In this document: positions 47,050 to 59,412 of the stretch, in pieces | Layout: every line of letters begins with the position of its first letter | How positions within the stretch are numbered: position 1 is the first letter of the stretch | Assembly (NCBI GenBank): GCA_961205875.1 | Contig: OY540817.1 | Span: 930,001-994,000, forward strand | DNA from: Sialis fuliginosa | Taxonomy: Eukaryota > Arthropoda > Insecta > Megaloptera > Sialidae | Direction of reading: 5' to 3' | DNA length: 64,000 bases | Notes under the pieces: model-generated | What the model was told of the DNA's origin: nothing | Seen by the model: the letters and a program-made list of their open reading frames with translations, nothing else | Database searches by the model: none | Made by a program: the position numbers and the translations under genes

Positions 47050-47137
47050 TTAATTAATTATTTATTTATCCATTAATTAATTTAGGTTAACAAATAAAGT
47101 ACTGGTAACAATCTTGGCTAACGTTGTTTAGTTAAAT

Positions 47138-47574
47138 CAGCGTTGCCAACTGTATCATAATTATGAGCTTGTATATTATTATGATACGCATAATATATCA
47201 TAATTTTCACTTCCCTGTTAAGTCATAAAATTGTGTACAATAAAACATTCTAATAAAATGTACAGTATAATTTCCAAAAAGTGAAATAAAAATTACAATT
47301 TTAATATTAATTTGTAGTATCTGTTTCAAAATTTTTTACAGTAATAAACAACAGTTTATATTTGCCGAATACTTCGTTAAAGTTCGTATAAGAATTAAAA
47401 ATTTTAATTAAAATTGTAATTCTTATAATTTTATAATATAAGCATGTATATAATTAATAAAATTAAGTTTGCAATTCTTTTTGAAACGTGATACGAGTAA
47501 TATAATTTTTTTGTAAATATCATAATTTTTAAAGGATAATATCATAATTTCTCATCGGACAGTTGGCAACGCTG
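47138..47574. mobile_element. hAT-type MITE, 437 bp, 8-bp duplication
   Basis: The ends are CAGCGTTGCCAACTG and its inverse, with a perfect 8-bp duplication AGTTAAAT (47130-47137 and 47575-47582). The interior has (A)TATCATAATTATGATACGC inverted motifs. Related single left ends (CAGCATTGCCAACCGTATC) lie at 55685 and 62333. Confidence 0.9.
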
Positions 47575-47582
47575 AGTTAAAT

Positions 47583-48204
47583 GTACTATGTAAATAAGAA
47601 ATATAGTTACTTGATTACTGCTATTACTGAATCATAATCTGTAGACACTTAACTGTAAAATAGCTTTTAAACTAATTATTGGTATAATCTATTTATTAAT
47701 TATTATTATATTATCATAGTATCTGTTTTGCATTGTTTCAAATTTTACGAGTCTTTATTTTATAATTTTTGTGTCGTAGTACTTATCATTTTGTAATCAT
47801 TAGAATGTGTTCATCACTGGGTCTCCATTATTGTTTTTACTTTGCCCATTACCGGAGAAAAAATATAAACAAAATAAAAAAAACATGTTATTTGCAGATT
47901 TTGGTAATTATATTGATTTAATAAAGAGGTACATGTTTTATTAGCATCATGACTTAATCAATTACAAAAAAATAAGACCATTAATACCAAAAAACAGTGT
48001 ACCTTACTCCTAAAGCGGCCAAGACTGGTACTGATACAGATCACGTACTATGCTTTATACTGCGGGGATTGAATAAACGTTGAAAACAAACAATTTCATT
48101 TTATTCTTCACAATCCATAACTACACAACCACTGAAGACACTAATTACAGAAAACATTGACGCTGTACACCAGTACACAGATTTTAAAATCATTTGTTCT
48201 GTGA
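47583..48204. other. AT-rich stretch, no gene seen
   Basis: No repeat partner or coding frame was recognised between the hAT MITE and the P-like fragment. Confidence 0.35.
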
Positions 48205-48760
48205 GTGATCTTAAGTCAAAATGTTGATTTTGTTTATAACATAAATAATAATCAAATCATTCATTTATTCGACCATTCACATTTAATTAAGTGTGTAAGG
48301 AACAATTTTATAAAAAAAAAACATATAATATTCGATAACCGAATAGTCAAGTGGGAGATTAAATCATTCTATGAGTTAGATGGATTAAGTCTTGATACTA
48401 AAATTTGCACTAAATTAACAAAAATGAAAATAAAATTTGCGGCGCAAATATTTAGTAATTTTGTTGCAGCGGGTTTGAACTTAGCAACAAACTGTAGAGT
48501 AATTGATGCTGGAGAAACTGCGAACTTTTGGTTTATGAATAGTGTTTAATTCCTTAAATGGAACAAAAAAATCGAATAAACCTCTAAACGGTCGTTTGAG
48601 CGATAAATCGCCCATATGGAATTTTGATAAACAGCAAAAAAGCATTTGTATAACATGAGTTTCATTCAAAATGGTGTAATTATACCATCACTCCCATCAA
48701 TTAAAAATTTTATAACAATAAGAAATACAAAAAGACCTAGGGGTGTTTTAAAAAAAATTA
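48205..48760 (+). pseudogene. P-element/THAP9-like transposase fragment
   Basis: The frame contains IIHLFDHSHLIKCVRNNF, then a spacer, KMKIKFAAQIFSNFVAAGL and DAGETANFWFMNS. This is the order of blocks in the catalytic region of P-element-type transposases (VHLFDPPHLLK..RNN, KV.YAAQVFS..VA, TA.F). At 48545 a one-base shift moves the frame to VFNSLNG, a block conserved just after, followed by FIQNGVIIPSLPS in yet another frame. N-terminal THAP domain and the rest are absent. It runs into the BEL/Pao remnant around 48770. Confidence 0.6.
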
Positions 48761-49253
48761 AATTTTACATAACTGTCAACACGATCATTAAACCAAAATA
48801 TTTTAAATTGTTGGTTCAAATAAAGAATGTTATAAATCAAACCAAACACCCTGAAATTTCTAACTCTGAAACTTCAATCAGTCAAAACTTATCTCAACGG
48901 AATAGTAATAATTACGAATCTTTGTATTCACCTGTAAAGTTCTCAACTTTCTCGGGAAAAACAAATGAATACAACTCTTTTGTAAATTTATTTATAGCTA
49001 TTATTGATCAAAATGTCTATCTGCTGTACAGAAACTGTATTATTTGAAATCATATCTCTGTAAAGAATCGCTACACTACTCTATCGCTTTAGATATCATA
49101 AAAAAAAATGAAAATAATTTATCTCTAATAAATTCGCATCTAAAAACTCTTTTAGATTTACCTAAATTCGTGAATTTTATGCCACAATCAGGCAAAACAT
49201 TAATGTTTTAAAAATCTTACAAGTTCCAGTGGATTACTGGGACTTAATAATTA

Positions 49254-50230
49254 GGGGAAGTCGGGGCAAAGTGAAAGGGCGGAGCAGAGTGAAAAATGTA
49301 TTTATCTCCTTTTAAATTTGGCGGGTAAATATTCTATAGATTCAATATGTTTGTTTCAATAGTTGCCACCACTGACGTTCATAAATGGCGGATCGGCCGC
49401 GTAATTATGGTGTGTAAAATTTTCTGTGTTGCATCATTAAAAATTGTAAGTATGGGAGTTCTAATTTAAGAATTTTTATTTTTGTTTATCAAGATAAATA
49501 TATAAGTAATATGTATGATGTAAAGCAGTGTCTTCAGAGCAAACATTGATAAAAAAATTTAATTGTTTACATTTTAATTTTTTGAGGAATGCTATTTAAA
49601 TCAAGTGCTGTTTGTTGGGGCAAAATGACAAATATTAATGGGGGCAAAATAAAAATATTTTGACTTTGCCCCAAGTAATTTTATTTGAAATAATTAACAA
49701 TTAATAAAGAATTAGTATACTTTGAAGACATGATACCTTTGTGATACCATGTAAAAACAATTAAAAATTAATAAGCCAAGAATTAATATAAATATTTACA
49801 ACGTAAAAAAACTACAAATGTAAATTTCGTAGATTCAAACAATATGGTGCGAGAATACAAAAGAAAATCCTTAGTTTATAATGTTTTTGTAATGTCCATA
49901 AAATTTTTATTGTTTGATTTCATGTCACTACTTTTCAATAAAATTTGCAAAAATAAATGTTTATATAATCTATAACCTTATGAAAACACAATAATAAACC
50001 ATGCTTCCAATATTTCACTTTGCTCCTACAGGTGGGGCAAAGTAAAAAAAGTGCAGCCCTTAATTAAAGGTCATTTAAAAAAAAAAGATTTATGGAAGAG
50101 CAAAACTGTTTATAAGCAAATTGGAGGGTAAGTATGGGTAATCATGTTGCAAAAGCAGAATTTTAATAATGAAAATAGAGCAATGGGGATGGTCCAAATA
50201 TTAACCATTTCACTTCGCCCCGACTTCCCC
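49254..50230. mobile_element. GGGGAAGTCGGGGCAAAG element, 977 bp
   Basis: Inverted termini GGGGAAGTCGGGGCAAAGTG and GGGGAAGTCGGGGCGAAGTG are flanked by TA (49252-49253, 50231-50232), inserted in the BEL/Pao gag. The interior repeats GGGGCAAA(A/G)T in both orientations (49618, 49672, 50032). Non-coding. Confidence 0.8.
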
Positions 50231-50976
50231 TATATGTATCATTTCAGCATATATTAATCTACTAATATGTCCCATCATGAGTTTCAAATATACAGAATAC
50301 TAGATGGCGCCACACAGGGTTCCAATCTATGAATATGATTACAAAAAAAATACCTAGATGGCGACACGTCTTGAAATTTAATTCCATCTATGGTCAGCAT
50401 TCTCAATATTTTATTTTATCTATGGTATAAACATAGAGCAGTTATTGTCTATTGTAAGTAAGCATAAAGCAAAATAAAATAAATATTGGAGAAGAATGCG
50501 ATGTTGGTGCGGGTGAAAAATATGGAATTATACGTCACGTCAGTTTAATTTGTATATGTATGGAATTCGTTCTTATGTTTATTGTTGTCATTTATAGTAA
50601 ACAATTAAAATATATTTGATTTCATTGTAACAATTATTAGTAGATTAATATATGATAATATTTATATATTTCTGATTAATACTGATCTTAATTCGTTAAT
50701 TTTTGTTGCTAATCTTTTAAATAATTAAATTCATATTATATCGTATTTACATTTTCCTTATTTTTAGTTCGATATTTAATTTATATAATTTTCAGTTTTT
50801 TAAGATTCTGTCCGTCCGTCTGTCTGTCTGTCTATATAAATTTTATATCTATTAAGATGAAATTTGGTATACAGACGTAGATTGATAACCCAAAAACATG
50901 ATGAGATTTTTTTTAAATTAATTTTTTTGAAACCCCTTCCCATATACTGAAAAGTATACTCACATTTTTTTCCTTA

Positions 50977-53900
50977 ATATATATAAAGCTCAACGTCTCT
51001 CTTTCTGTCTGTCTGTCCGTTAGTGCGCTTATCACTCAAGAACCACTTATCCGATTTACGTGGTTTCTTTTTTAATTCATAAGTACATTTTCTGGCCAGG
51101 TAATAGGCTATATTTTGTTAGGTAACATAACAACTAAGTAGATAATAGTAAATCAAGTCGGAAAAAATTTTGCCGTCGGCGCGCTGTTTTGCAATACGCT
51201 GCCTAAACCGTTCAATATTGAACAAAATACTGAATTAAAGAATTGTGTGGAATCAAAAGTTCTACAATAAAGTCAGCGACACCATATGTCTAACTTTTAT
51301 ATTTAAGCCACAATGACTGATTTTATATTACAAAGAAAACATAAAATATTTGGGTTCTATTTACATGGACTTATGACCTGCAAAACATTAATCCTTATCG
51401 AAATAAATGATTTAATCGTCATAAGTACTTAATGTAGATAAAACAGCGCGCCGACGGCAATTTTTTTTCCGACTTGATTTACTATTATCGTCACTGCTTA
51501 ATTGTTATGTTACCTTACGTAACAAAATATAGCCTATAACCTGGCCAGAGAATGTACCTATGAATTAAAAAAGAAGCCACGTAAATCGGATAAGTGGTTT
51601 TCGAGTGATAAGCGCACTAACGGGCGGACAGACAGAGAGACGTTGAGCCATAGATTGCGTTGGCTTTATATACAGGGTGGGGCAATAGTGTGTGGAAGTT
51701 CGATAGCTCGTAGACCATAACAGATAAAAAAAAATTCTAATGCAGATGGAAACTGTGGGTAAATGCGCATACATAGAAATTATTTTCAAATGTACAGGGT
51801 GCTACAAAAAAGTGTGGCACGCTTAAGGTAATTTTTTTTAAATGGAATGCCCTGATTATTTTTGCATATTTAAAACTTCTCTTGGGATGTTTATTCATAT
51901 CAAAAATATTAGCCCCATCTGATGTCCGGTTTAGACGTAATAATATATTTTTCAAAAAAATTGACTTTTACATTACTCCACTTAAAAATTCACCACTTCC
52001 GCGGCCGCAGCTTTGAAGACGAAATTAAATATGGACCTTATTGTAGGAGGTTGGTGTGTACTTTTGTTTCAATATCTTAGAGCCACCATGTACAGGGTGT
52101 TCAAAATTAATTTTCAAATTTTGAGAACTTCAAAGTTATTTTTTTCAACTATTTCAAATGGAACACCCTATATATTTTTTAATGATGTTATGTAGAATTA
52201 CATAACGAACATTTTTTGTTTGTTCATCCTTATGGTTATTTGTAACCATTTTTGAATTATTGAGCAAAAAGTACAAAATTCAGCAATATTTACTTAAAAA
52301 AATTAATTTTTTTTCAAATAAAATAAAACACCATGTACAGGATCTTCATGTTGCCCATAAAAACAGCTTGAATTTTTTTCAGCTAGCAAACAGACCCTTT
52401 ATTGTTTTATTGAACACAAACAACCAAAATAATTTACAATCATATAAATTCATTAATGAGCAATGTGAAATTGAGACAGAAACATAAAATGCTGTTTTTA
52501 TTGGCAACATGAAGACCCTGTACATGGTGTTTTATTTTATTTGAAAAAAAATTAATTTTTTTTAGTAAATATTGCTGAATTTTGTACTTTTTGCTCAATA
52601 ATTCAAAAATGGTTACAAATAACCATAAGGATGAACAAACAAAAAATGTTCGTTATGTAATTCTACATAACATCATTAAAAAATATATAGGGTGTTCCAT
52701 TTGAAATAGTTGAAAAAAATAACTTTGAAGTTCTCAAAATTTGAAAATTAATTTTGAACACCCTGTACATGGTGGCTCTAAGATATTGAAACAAAAGTAC
52801 ACACCAACCTCCTACAATAAGGTCCATATTTAATTTCGTCTTCAAAGCTGCGGCCGCGGAAGTGGTGAATTTTTAAGTGGAGTAATGTAAAAGTCAATTT
52901 TTTTGAAAAATATATTATTACGTCTAAACCGGACATCAGATGGGGCTAATATTTTTGATATGAATAAACATCCCAAGAGAAGTTTTAAATATGCAAAAAT
53001 AATCAGGGCATTCCATTTAAAAAAAATTACCTTAAGCGTGCCACACTTTTTTGTAGCACCCTGTACATTTGAAAATAATTTCTATGTATGCGCATTTACC
53101 CACAGTTTCCATCTGCATTAGAATTTTTTTTTATCTGTTATGGTCTACGAGCTATCGAACTTCCACACACTATTGCCCCACCCTGTATATTAAGGACTAG
53201 CAGTGCCCACGCGGCTTCGCTCGCGTAGACTACGGAATTATTGTTTAGGATTTTTGAAAAATATAGTTTAATTAATTAAGTACAAACACGATTAGTTATT
53301 ATTGTAATAATAACATATCAAAACCTAAATTACCTAACAAAAACGAATCAGAAGAAAAAAGTACAAATAATTTGTGTTCTGTTTAAATTTAAATGTTAAT
53401 TATTGAAAACAAAATAAACTCACGACGATCAGCCGAGGGAATCCGAATATCTACCGAGCGTAAGCGAATCCAGTCTGTTGTACATCGCTTCGACCAAATT
53501 GGATGCTGTAAAGGGCAAATTATATCTACATTAAGTGCTTATGACGATAAAATCATTTATTTCGATATGGATTAATGTTTTGCAGGCATAAGTCCATGTA
53601 AACAGAACCCAAATATTTTGTTTTCTTTGTAACATAAAAGCAGTCATTGTGGCTTAAATATAAAAGTTAGACATATGGAGTCGCGGACTTTATTGTAGAA
53701 CTTTTGATTCTACACAATTCTTTAATACATATTTTGTTCTATATTGAACGGTTTAGGCAGCGTATTACAAAACAGCGCGCCGACGGCAAAATTTTTTCCG
53801 ACTTGATTTACTATTATTGTTACTGCTTAGTTGTTATGTTACCTAACCTAACAAAATATAGCCTATAACCTGGCCAGAGAACGTACCTATGAATTAAAAA

Positions 53901-54003
53901 AAACACGTAAATCGGATAAGTGGTTCTCGAGTGATAAGCGCACGAACGGACAGACAGACAGACAGACAGACAGAGAGACGTTGAGCTTTATATATATTAA
54001 GGA
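50977..54003. repeat. Nested inverted-repeat complex
   Basis: 50977-51440 (starting TTAATATATATAAAGCTCAA) is inverted at ~53510-54003. 51443-51655 is an additional copy in the orientation of the right arm. The arms carry (TCTG)n/(CAGA)n tracts and CCGTCGGCGCGCTGTTTT. 53195-53230 holds GTGCCCACGCGGCTTCGCTC, a sequence type common in insect non-autonomous repeats. No gene is supported. Confidence 0.7.
51674..53188. mobile_element. Near-perfect palindrome, CAGGGTGGGGCAATAGTG ends, 1515 bp
   Basis: Arms of ~690 bp are almost identical: 60- and 72-codon frames in one arm are repeated exactly in the other. The loop is ~124 bp (52367-52490). TA/TATA flanks both ends. Each arm contains further TACAGGGTG..ACACCCTATA motifs at 51795, 52090 and 52168, so it is built of smaller MITE pieces. 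Such high identity means a young insertion or ongoing gene conversion. Confidence 0.85.
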
Positions 54004-54506
54004 TAGATTAACATAGTAACAAGTATTTCATTGTGATGTGATTGATAAGTCTTAACAAGTTTAATTAAACCAAATATTAATCTAATAGTATATACTTGTA
54101 TAATTAAACTATCGAACTTTATCGAAGTAAAACTATAAGTACTTAAATTCAAGTTATTATACGTGAAAAGGAAATTAATAAAATTTAAAACAAAATTAAG
54201 TAGTAAAAATCAAATAAAAATGGTAAGAAGCAACAGAAATAAACAAAATAAATTAATAATATAGTTGAACATTATATGCTAAGCATTTTTTTACATAGAT
54301 ATTTACTGAACGCTCACTAAGGTATACAAACATTGAACATGATTGAACGAATACCAATTCAAATAAATATATGACCTTGAAGGTTTGTTTGCTGGCTAAA
54401 TACAATATTCAGTACTGGTACTGCCACCTACATTTCAGTTGGTTAATCAAAAAATTCAGGATGGGTCATATTAGTAGATTAATATATGATTTCAGCAAAA
54501 TTAGAC

Positions 54507-55017
54507 TTGTTTTGGCAGGTATTGCAGATTCCTGCACAAAGTGCATCCATAATATGTATTATTTTTGACAAAAAACCACCAATTAGCACTAATAAGTTCT
54601 GCAACGGATTTGTTTAAACCTGATTATTGCATTTTCAGAGTGATAACAGAATTATTGTCGTGTTCGTACGTTCCGTATTTTTCATAATTTTTTTTGTTAT
54701 ATAAATTCACCAAACCACCAAAAGTGTTACTTCAAAAGTTTATCGTGTAGTTTTGTTTTTGTGTATTTTTAATTATTGCCCCTCAAGATTTCTCTGGGTT
54801 GAATATAGACGGATCTTAGTGAAAACGTGACGATCCTAACCTCCATTTGACCTAAAATTTACCCGTCACGCTGAAGCTGAATCCATCACAGATATCGATT
54901 GAGATTTCACCGGAGTTTCAAAGGTATGTTCCAAAATATTCTTTCAGATAAGTGTTATTATAACGATACAGTTCACTTTTCGATAAATTACCACAGTGCC
55001 CAATCCGGCAAAAACAA
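54507..55017. mobile_element. TTGTTTTGGC element, 511 bp, 3-bp duplication GAC
   Basis: The ends TTGTTTTGGCAGG and the inverse of TTGTTTTTGCCGG are flanked by GAC (54504-54506 and 55018-55020), inside the gag remnant. No coding region. A 3-bp duplication suggests CACTA, PIF/Harbinger, Academ or Zator-type mobilisation; the ends are not diagnostic. Confidence 0.7.
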
Positions 55018-55419
55018 GACTTTTCTACTCATCGTGAATATGTGATAGAAAGAAGCAAATTAACTCTACCCACGTTGAAAGAATTTATATATTTTCTTGA
55101 AAAAAGAGCAATACATTGCTCTAGAAAACGTATTAACTCCTAGTAATAACAATAAATTTCCTAGAGTTTCTACCGTGGTTTTACAAAAACAAAATCACAA
55201 TTTAATACATAGTAATTTTGTTAGCAGTTTTTGTAATTCTTCTCACAAAAATATAAATGTTTTAAATTTAAACAATTACAGTCACAAGACAAACAGTCTT
55301 TTATAAAGAGTAAGAACCTTTCTGTGAATTGTTTAGGAAATATACATTCTCTTTTAGAGTGTACCTCTCAAATCAATTGCCACTTGTGAGGGAAAAAACA
55401 CAACACTCTTTTACATGAT

Positions 55420-55960
55420 GATAATAGTCAATTTATTCTGTTCTTCGAGATAGGAGAATAATTCTTCTAGGAAAAAATATGCCGGTTTTACAAAATACTA
55501 GTTTTGGTAACATTGTAAGTAACTTCGTCTTTGTCTCATTATTCAATTCATTCGTTTTGGTGATTCATAGTATAACAGGTAAATTTTAAAAATCTATTTG
55601 TTGGCAAAAATTGCCAACAATTAAACATTAAATTTATTTGTTAACAAAAATTGCCAACAATTAAACATTTATGCTGTTTTATCAGCATTGCCAACCGTAT
55701 CATAATTATGATGGGTATACCATAATTTTATCAACATATGAATAAAAATAATTAAATGTAATTTTCACAATATTGACGGTTTCCGAATAAAACAAAAAGT
55801 AGAATTTAACAATTGGTAGGCTTGTTTTTAAAACCTTTCTGTAGAGACAAAGGTGGTGGCAGTTATTTGAATTTTCAATTTGTTGCTTTAATTGCAAGAA
55901 TTAAGATTTAAGAATACAAGTTTGCAAGTTAATGCAAGTGGACGTGTTAGTTGTAAGGGT
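55420..55960. repeat. BEL/Pao protease scrap plus repeat, duplicated at 61350-62680
   Basis: 55430-55530 carries the same protease-region scrap as 61345-61430 but with an extra four bases. 55530-55960 repeats 62160-62640 (ATTGCCAACAATTAAACATT twice, then a hAT left end CAGCATTGCCAACC at 55685). It is a duplicated block, not a gene. Confidence 0.7.
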
Positions 55961-57483
55961 CCTGTCTTTCTTACAGGGTATGATTTTGACAGTACCGTAC
56001 AAATAAAAAAAATATATAATAATCTGAAAAATTGGGATTATTTCAATAATAAAAGGACTTCCTTCTAAACTGAATTTATTTGAAAAATCTTATACAACAA
56101 AAAAAAATGAAATGTAAATATTATTTAGATACACAACTCTCCTACTTTTAACCTATTTCTTTCATTCATTCCCTTTCATAACGACTTTCTCTAATTTCAA
56201 CTTAAACTAAATTATATTCTTAAACAAACTACTCTTAAAACTAACCTTACCTTATTATTACATATGACTTTATATCTTCTTTCTTCAATTTTCGATATTT
56301 CTGTTGAAGTATTTATATTTTACTTATACTGGTCTGCTGTATTTATTACGGCGTCACGTACATGTCTATCTGTATACTGGTCTACTGTTTTCTTTCTTTA
56401 ACTTTAGTTTGTATATCTTCAACGTCCAACTCCCTCGCACTTATCACCTTTGCTTTTAAAATTGTGACAATAGCTTTTTTTTCTGTTTTATATTTAATGT
56501 TACTAATTTTAATTCGTTGATGTTTCATTATTTGTTATGATTTTTAAATTTGTTGTCTGTAGCACTTATTAACTTTATCAATTTTAATATAACCTTATTG
56601 TCGTTGTTTTCATTTGTTATTACGCATAAACGCTCATTGGCCATCTTCATCGTACTTTCTTTAAACGATATATATATATCTTTCTCTCTCTGCTTCATAT
56701 ATTTATTTATTTGTTAATTTTTTATTGTTTAAATTTTTTACTTATTTATTTATTAATATATTCTCGTTGATTTCTTTTTTTTAATACTTGTTTAATTTAC
56801 TATTATTTTATCGAACTTTAATCTTCTTACACACTCATGCCCGGTATTATAAAGGACCTAACAAAATTTGTTAGCTAGCAATTACATTCAAATGGGGTAT
56901 TAATACTGTACTAGTATCTATGGATTAGTTATGGAATTTAGAGCAGTGACACTTCAACTAATTGTAACACAGTTGGCATCTTTGACCGTACAAAATAATT
57001 TTCATAACATCACCACTGTTTTAATACCGTTTGTATTTACCTTCAACGCGTGCGCGAAACTTGTCAAAGTCATCAACAAACTCCAAAAGAACTGTCATAT
57101 AAGTTTGATATCTCAGTTGTGTGTTTGTTAGCTAACAAATTTGTTAGGTCCTTTATGATACCGGACATCAATCTATTAAACACAATATATTTATTTCTTC
57201 TTCTATTTATGTCGTTTTAACTTTATTTTATACTCTTGTTATTCGTCGCGTAACTTTATTTATTTCTTATGTTATTTTATTACTATTATCTTTCTTTTTA
57301 TTCACTATTATTTTATTATATCATTTGTTTATTTTAAACTTTTAATTGTTAATTTTATTTTGCTATATCTGTTTTTTCAACACCGCCTTGTTCGGCAACC
57401 AAACTCCTTTTGCTCCTGACCTCATTCCCACAGTCAAACTTAAATCTTCCCCTGTCCCCTCACACACCTTGTCTTTTACATTA
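55961..57483. other. Pyrimidine-rich stretch with one MITE; no gene seen
   Basis: About 56100-57470 has a strong T+C bias on the plus strand and no recognisable frame. It is interrupted by the inverted-repeat element at 56837-57172. Confidence 0.5.
56837..57172. mobile_element. Inverted-repeat MITE, ~336 bp
   Basis: The ends CCCGGTATTATAAAGGACC and the inverse of TCCGGTATCATAAAGGACC continue into CTAACAAAtTTGTTAGCTA-like palindromic sequence. The interior has no motif. Target duplication not resolved. Confidence 0.65.
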
Positions 57484-57733
57484 ATAGTACGTCTGGTACG
57501 TAAAAAAATCCTGCACTTTTTGATTGGGGTATGACACTTTCTGTGCTCATAGATAAGGTCAAAAGAATAATTTTCAGATAGGGAGCCACTTTAAAATCTG
57601 TGTAGAACACCATTATATCGGCTATTAAAAATGCCCCCCACCGTTTTTATTAAATTGGCTGTATCTCAGCTCGTAGTCATCTGATTTCAATTTTCTTTTG
57701 TTTGTTTTAAAGTTCTTATTGAGTAGATTATTT
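57484..57733. repeat. Solo arm of the GTACGTCTGGT foldback family
   Basis: It matches 26931-27180 over ~250 bp (TTTTTGATTGGGGTATGACA and onwards) with scattered differences, then stops. It interrupts or abuts the LINE-like frame on its right. Confidence 0.75.
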
Positions 57734-57739
57734 ATAACA

Positions 57740-58090
57740 ATCAGTGGTTCTTAAACAAAATAAAATGAAAGGGCCTGAATCATTGGCTTGAAAAAAACAT
57801 GGCAAATTGGGTTTCTTCTTTTCTTGGTCTGTAGATTTGGGTGTCTTATTCTCTATACTAATTATATCTACTGCCTTACCTTGTTCTGTTTGCGTGGGCG
57901 AGGACTTACGTATACGTTTTCGTTTCCTTTCTTGAATCTTAAATTCGGTTTCCATCGAGTCGTCCAGTAATGTGTTTAGGGCGTTTGAAATAACTTCTCC
58001 TGTTCCTCTTCCTGGGTCGGGATCTATCTCACTTAAGGTATCTTCATCCATTGAAGAACTATCACTCATTTCACTATTTTTAACTACCAC
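57740..58090 (-). pseudogene. Retroelement ORF1-like N-terminus (non-LTR type?)
   Basis: A minus-strand frame from ATG at 58090 (or 58069) is acidic and Ser-rich (MSDSSSMDEDTLSEIDPDP), then very basic (ERKRKRIRKS). It ends with NLPCFFQANDSGPF, resembling the start of the RNA-binding part of Jockey/I-type ORF1 proteins. It is cut by the solo arm at 57733. No downstream RT is attached. The family call is tentative. Confidence 0.4.
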
Positions 58091-58639
58091 TTCACTGATA
58101 ACTCACTTTTTAACTTATTTTTCGTAATAAATTGTTAACATTGTATAGTTAATAATTTAATAATTCTACACACACCGCAAATGCTAATACGTCCGTACTT
58201 GCTCGCTGCAATGCTAGAACTGACGCTTACGTTAAATGAAACAATCACGACTTCATTGAAATTGTCATAACAACAATGTAACAGTCTTACCAACTGCCAA
58301 AGTCACGCATTGTTAACCGGGATCTGCATTGTCGACGGTCACAAGTTTCAGCGATTAATTAAAATATGAAAGCCAAATGGTGGTTTTACCCCACGACAGT
58401 TTTACCCCACCCTACTCTATAATAAAATAATTAATAAAGTTTATAATATTTCATCAAATCATTTTATAATATCTGCTGCGTTGGCCAATAGTATGTTTTT
58501 TTAGTTGATCGAATGCCTCCGGTATTTCGTCACTGGCTAGAAATGCTAAGGCCCCAATTTGCCTCATTAATAAACACAATAATTCGTTTTCTCCATATTC
58601 GATACTTTTTCAGTACTTTTTTTTAATTTTCCGCTTAAT

Positions 58640-58909
58640 ATTTTGACAGAAGTGAAAAAACCATCCTTTATTGGAATTATACGAAGACAAAACTCCGTCG
58701 CTCTTTCGTCAACGGAAGCAGAATACGTTGCGCTAGCTAATGTAGCAACAGAACTACTCTGGGTCGAAACGCTTCTTGTCGACCTTAGAGTAAATTGCCA
58801 AACTCCACTCATCATCTACGAGAATAATCAAGCCTGTATCCGCTTGATTTATAGATGGAAACATAAACGATTGAAGCATGTCGACGTGAAATGTAATGTC
58901 AAAGAATAG
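58640..58909 (+). pseudogene. Ty1/copia RNase H fragment
   Basis: The frame reads RRQNSVALSSTEAEYVALA, then ELLWVETLL, and IIYENNQACIRL, ending KHVDVKCN. These are the copia-type RNase H blocks. The Asp of the usual YEDNQ motif is Asn here, so a catalytic residue is lost. No LTR or other pol domain was found nearby. Confidence 0.75.
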
Positions 58910-59412
58910 GCATCAAACGTAAAATGTGAAGTGTAAAACTCTCAAGTGTGAATGAAGTAAATATTGTGTATTTTGTTATGTACTTAAATTGAGAAGGAGT
59001 GTTAAAATGAACAATGGTATATTGATGTTTAGCGGGCAATTTAAGTGTGTCGCTATGACATTTTAATAATAAATAGATAATTGACAGTTCTTGTACACAG
59101 CAGTGGTTTTTACTTTACTTGTCATTTCCACAGTCGTTGTGTACATAATATCTCCTAGGTCTCGTGGCGGAGTATCGCTACAATTTGCAACCGATATATC
59201 ATCATACATATTGGATAACGACCTAATGTCGGAAAGCTTAATCGCGTCGTTCCACTCGATCTTATCCTCTTTTTTAGGTAATAGCTCTTTCGAATTTATG
59301 GAATTCATTGACGTATTACGTTCGCTGAACGAGGTGCTTGTATCTTCGAATAGATTGCGGGACTTTCTGACGGAGGAGTTTTTAGAGAGAGCTGAATCTC
59401 CACCTACATTCA

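Larger units (their letters stand above)
50248..54488. mobile_element. CATATATTAATCTACT element, 4241 bp, 7-bp duplication
   Basis: Termini CATATATTAATCTACTAATA are inverted at both ends. ATTTCAG is duplicated at 50241-50247 and 54489-54495, inside the gag remnant. A further internal copy of the terminus at 50635-50656 may mark an older unit. No transposase is visible. Most of the interior is a later nest of inverted repeats (50977-54003). One solo terminus is at 15740-15862. Confidence 0.75.
48780..55400 (+). pseudogene. BEL/Pao retrotransposon gag remnant, in four pieces
   Basis: Pieces at 48780-49253, 50231-50247, 54496-54506 and 55018-55400 become one continuous gag-like frame when three DNA elements and their extra target bases are ignored. 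The first piece has the KFSTFSGKTNEYNSF block of the DUF1759-type gag domain of BEL/Pao. The last has the PTLKEF..FLEKRA block, and near 55330 a degenerate Cys/His knuckle ending HNTLLH. Stops and shifts occur within pieces, so it is dead. Pieces of its protease region follow at 55420-55500 and, separately, at 61011-61430. Known of the family: gag packages the RNA in virus-like particles. Confidence 0.65.

Noticed and set aside
52013-52195. Identical 60- and 72-codon frames in the 51.7-53.2 kb palindrome
   Set aside because: Identity comes from the palindrome; the frames include MITE termini such as TACAGGGTG.
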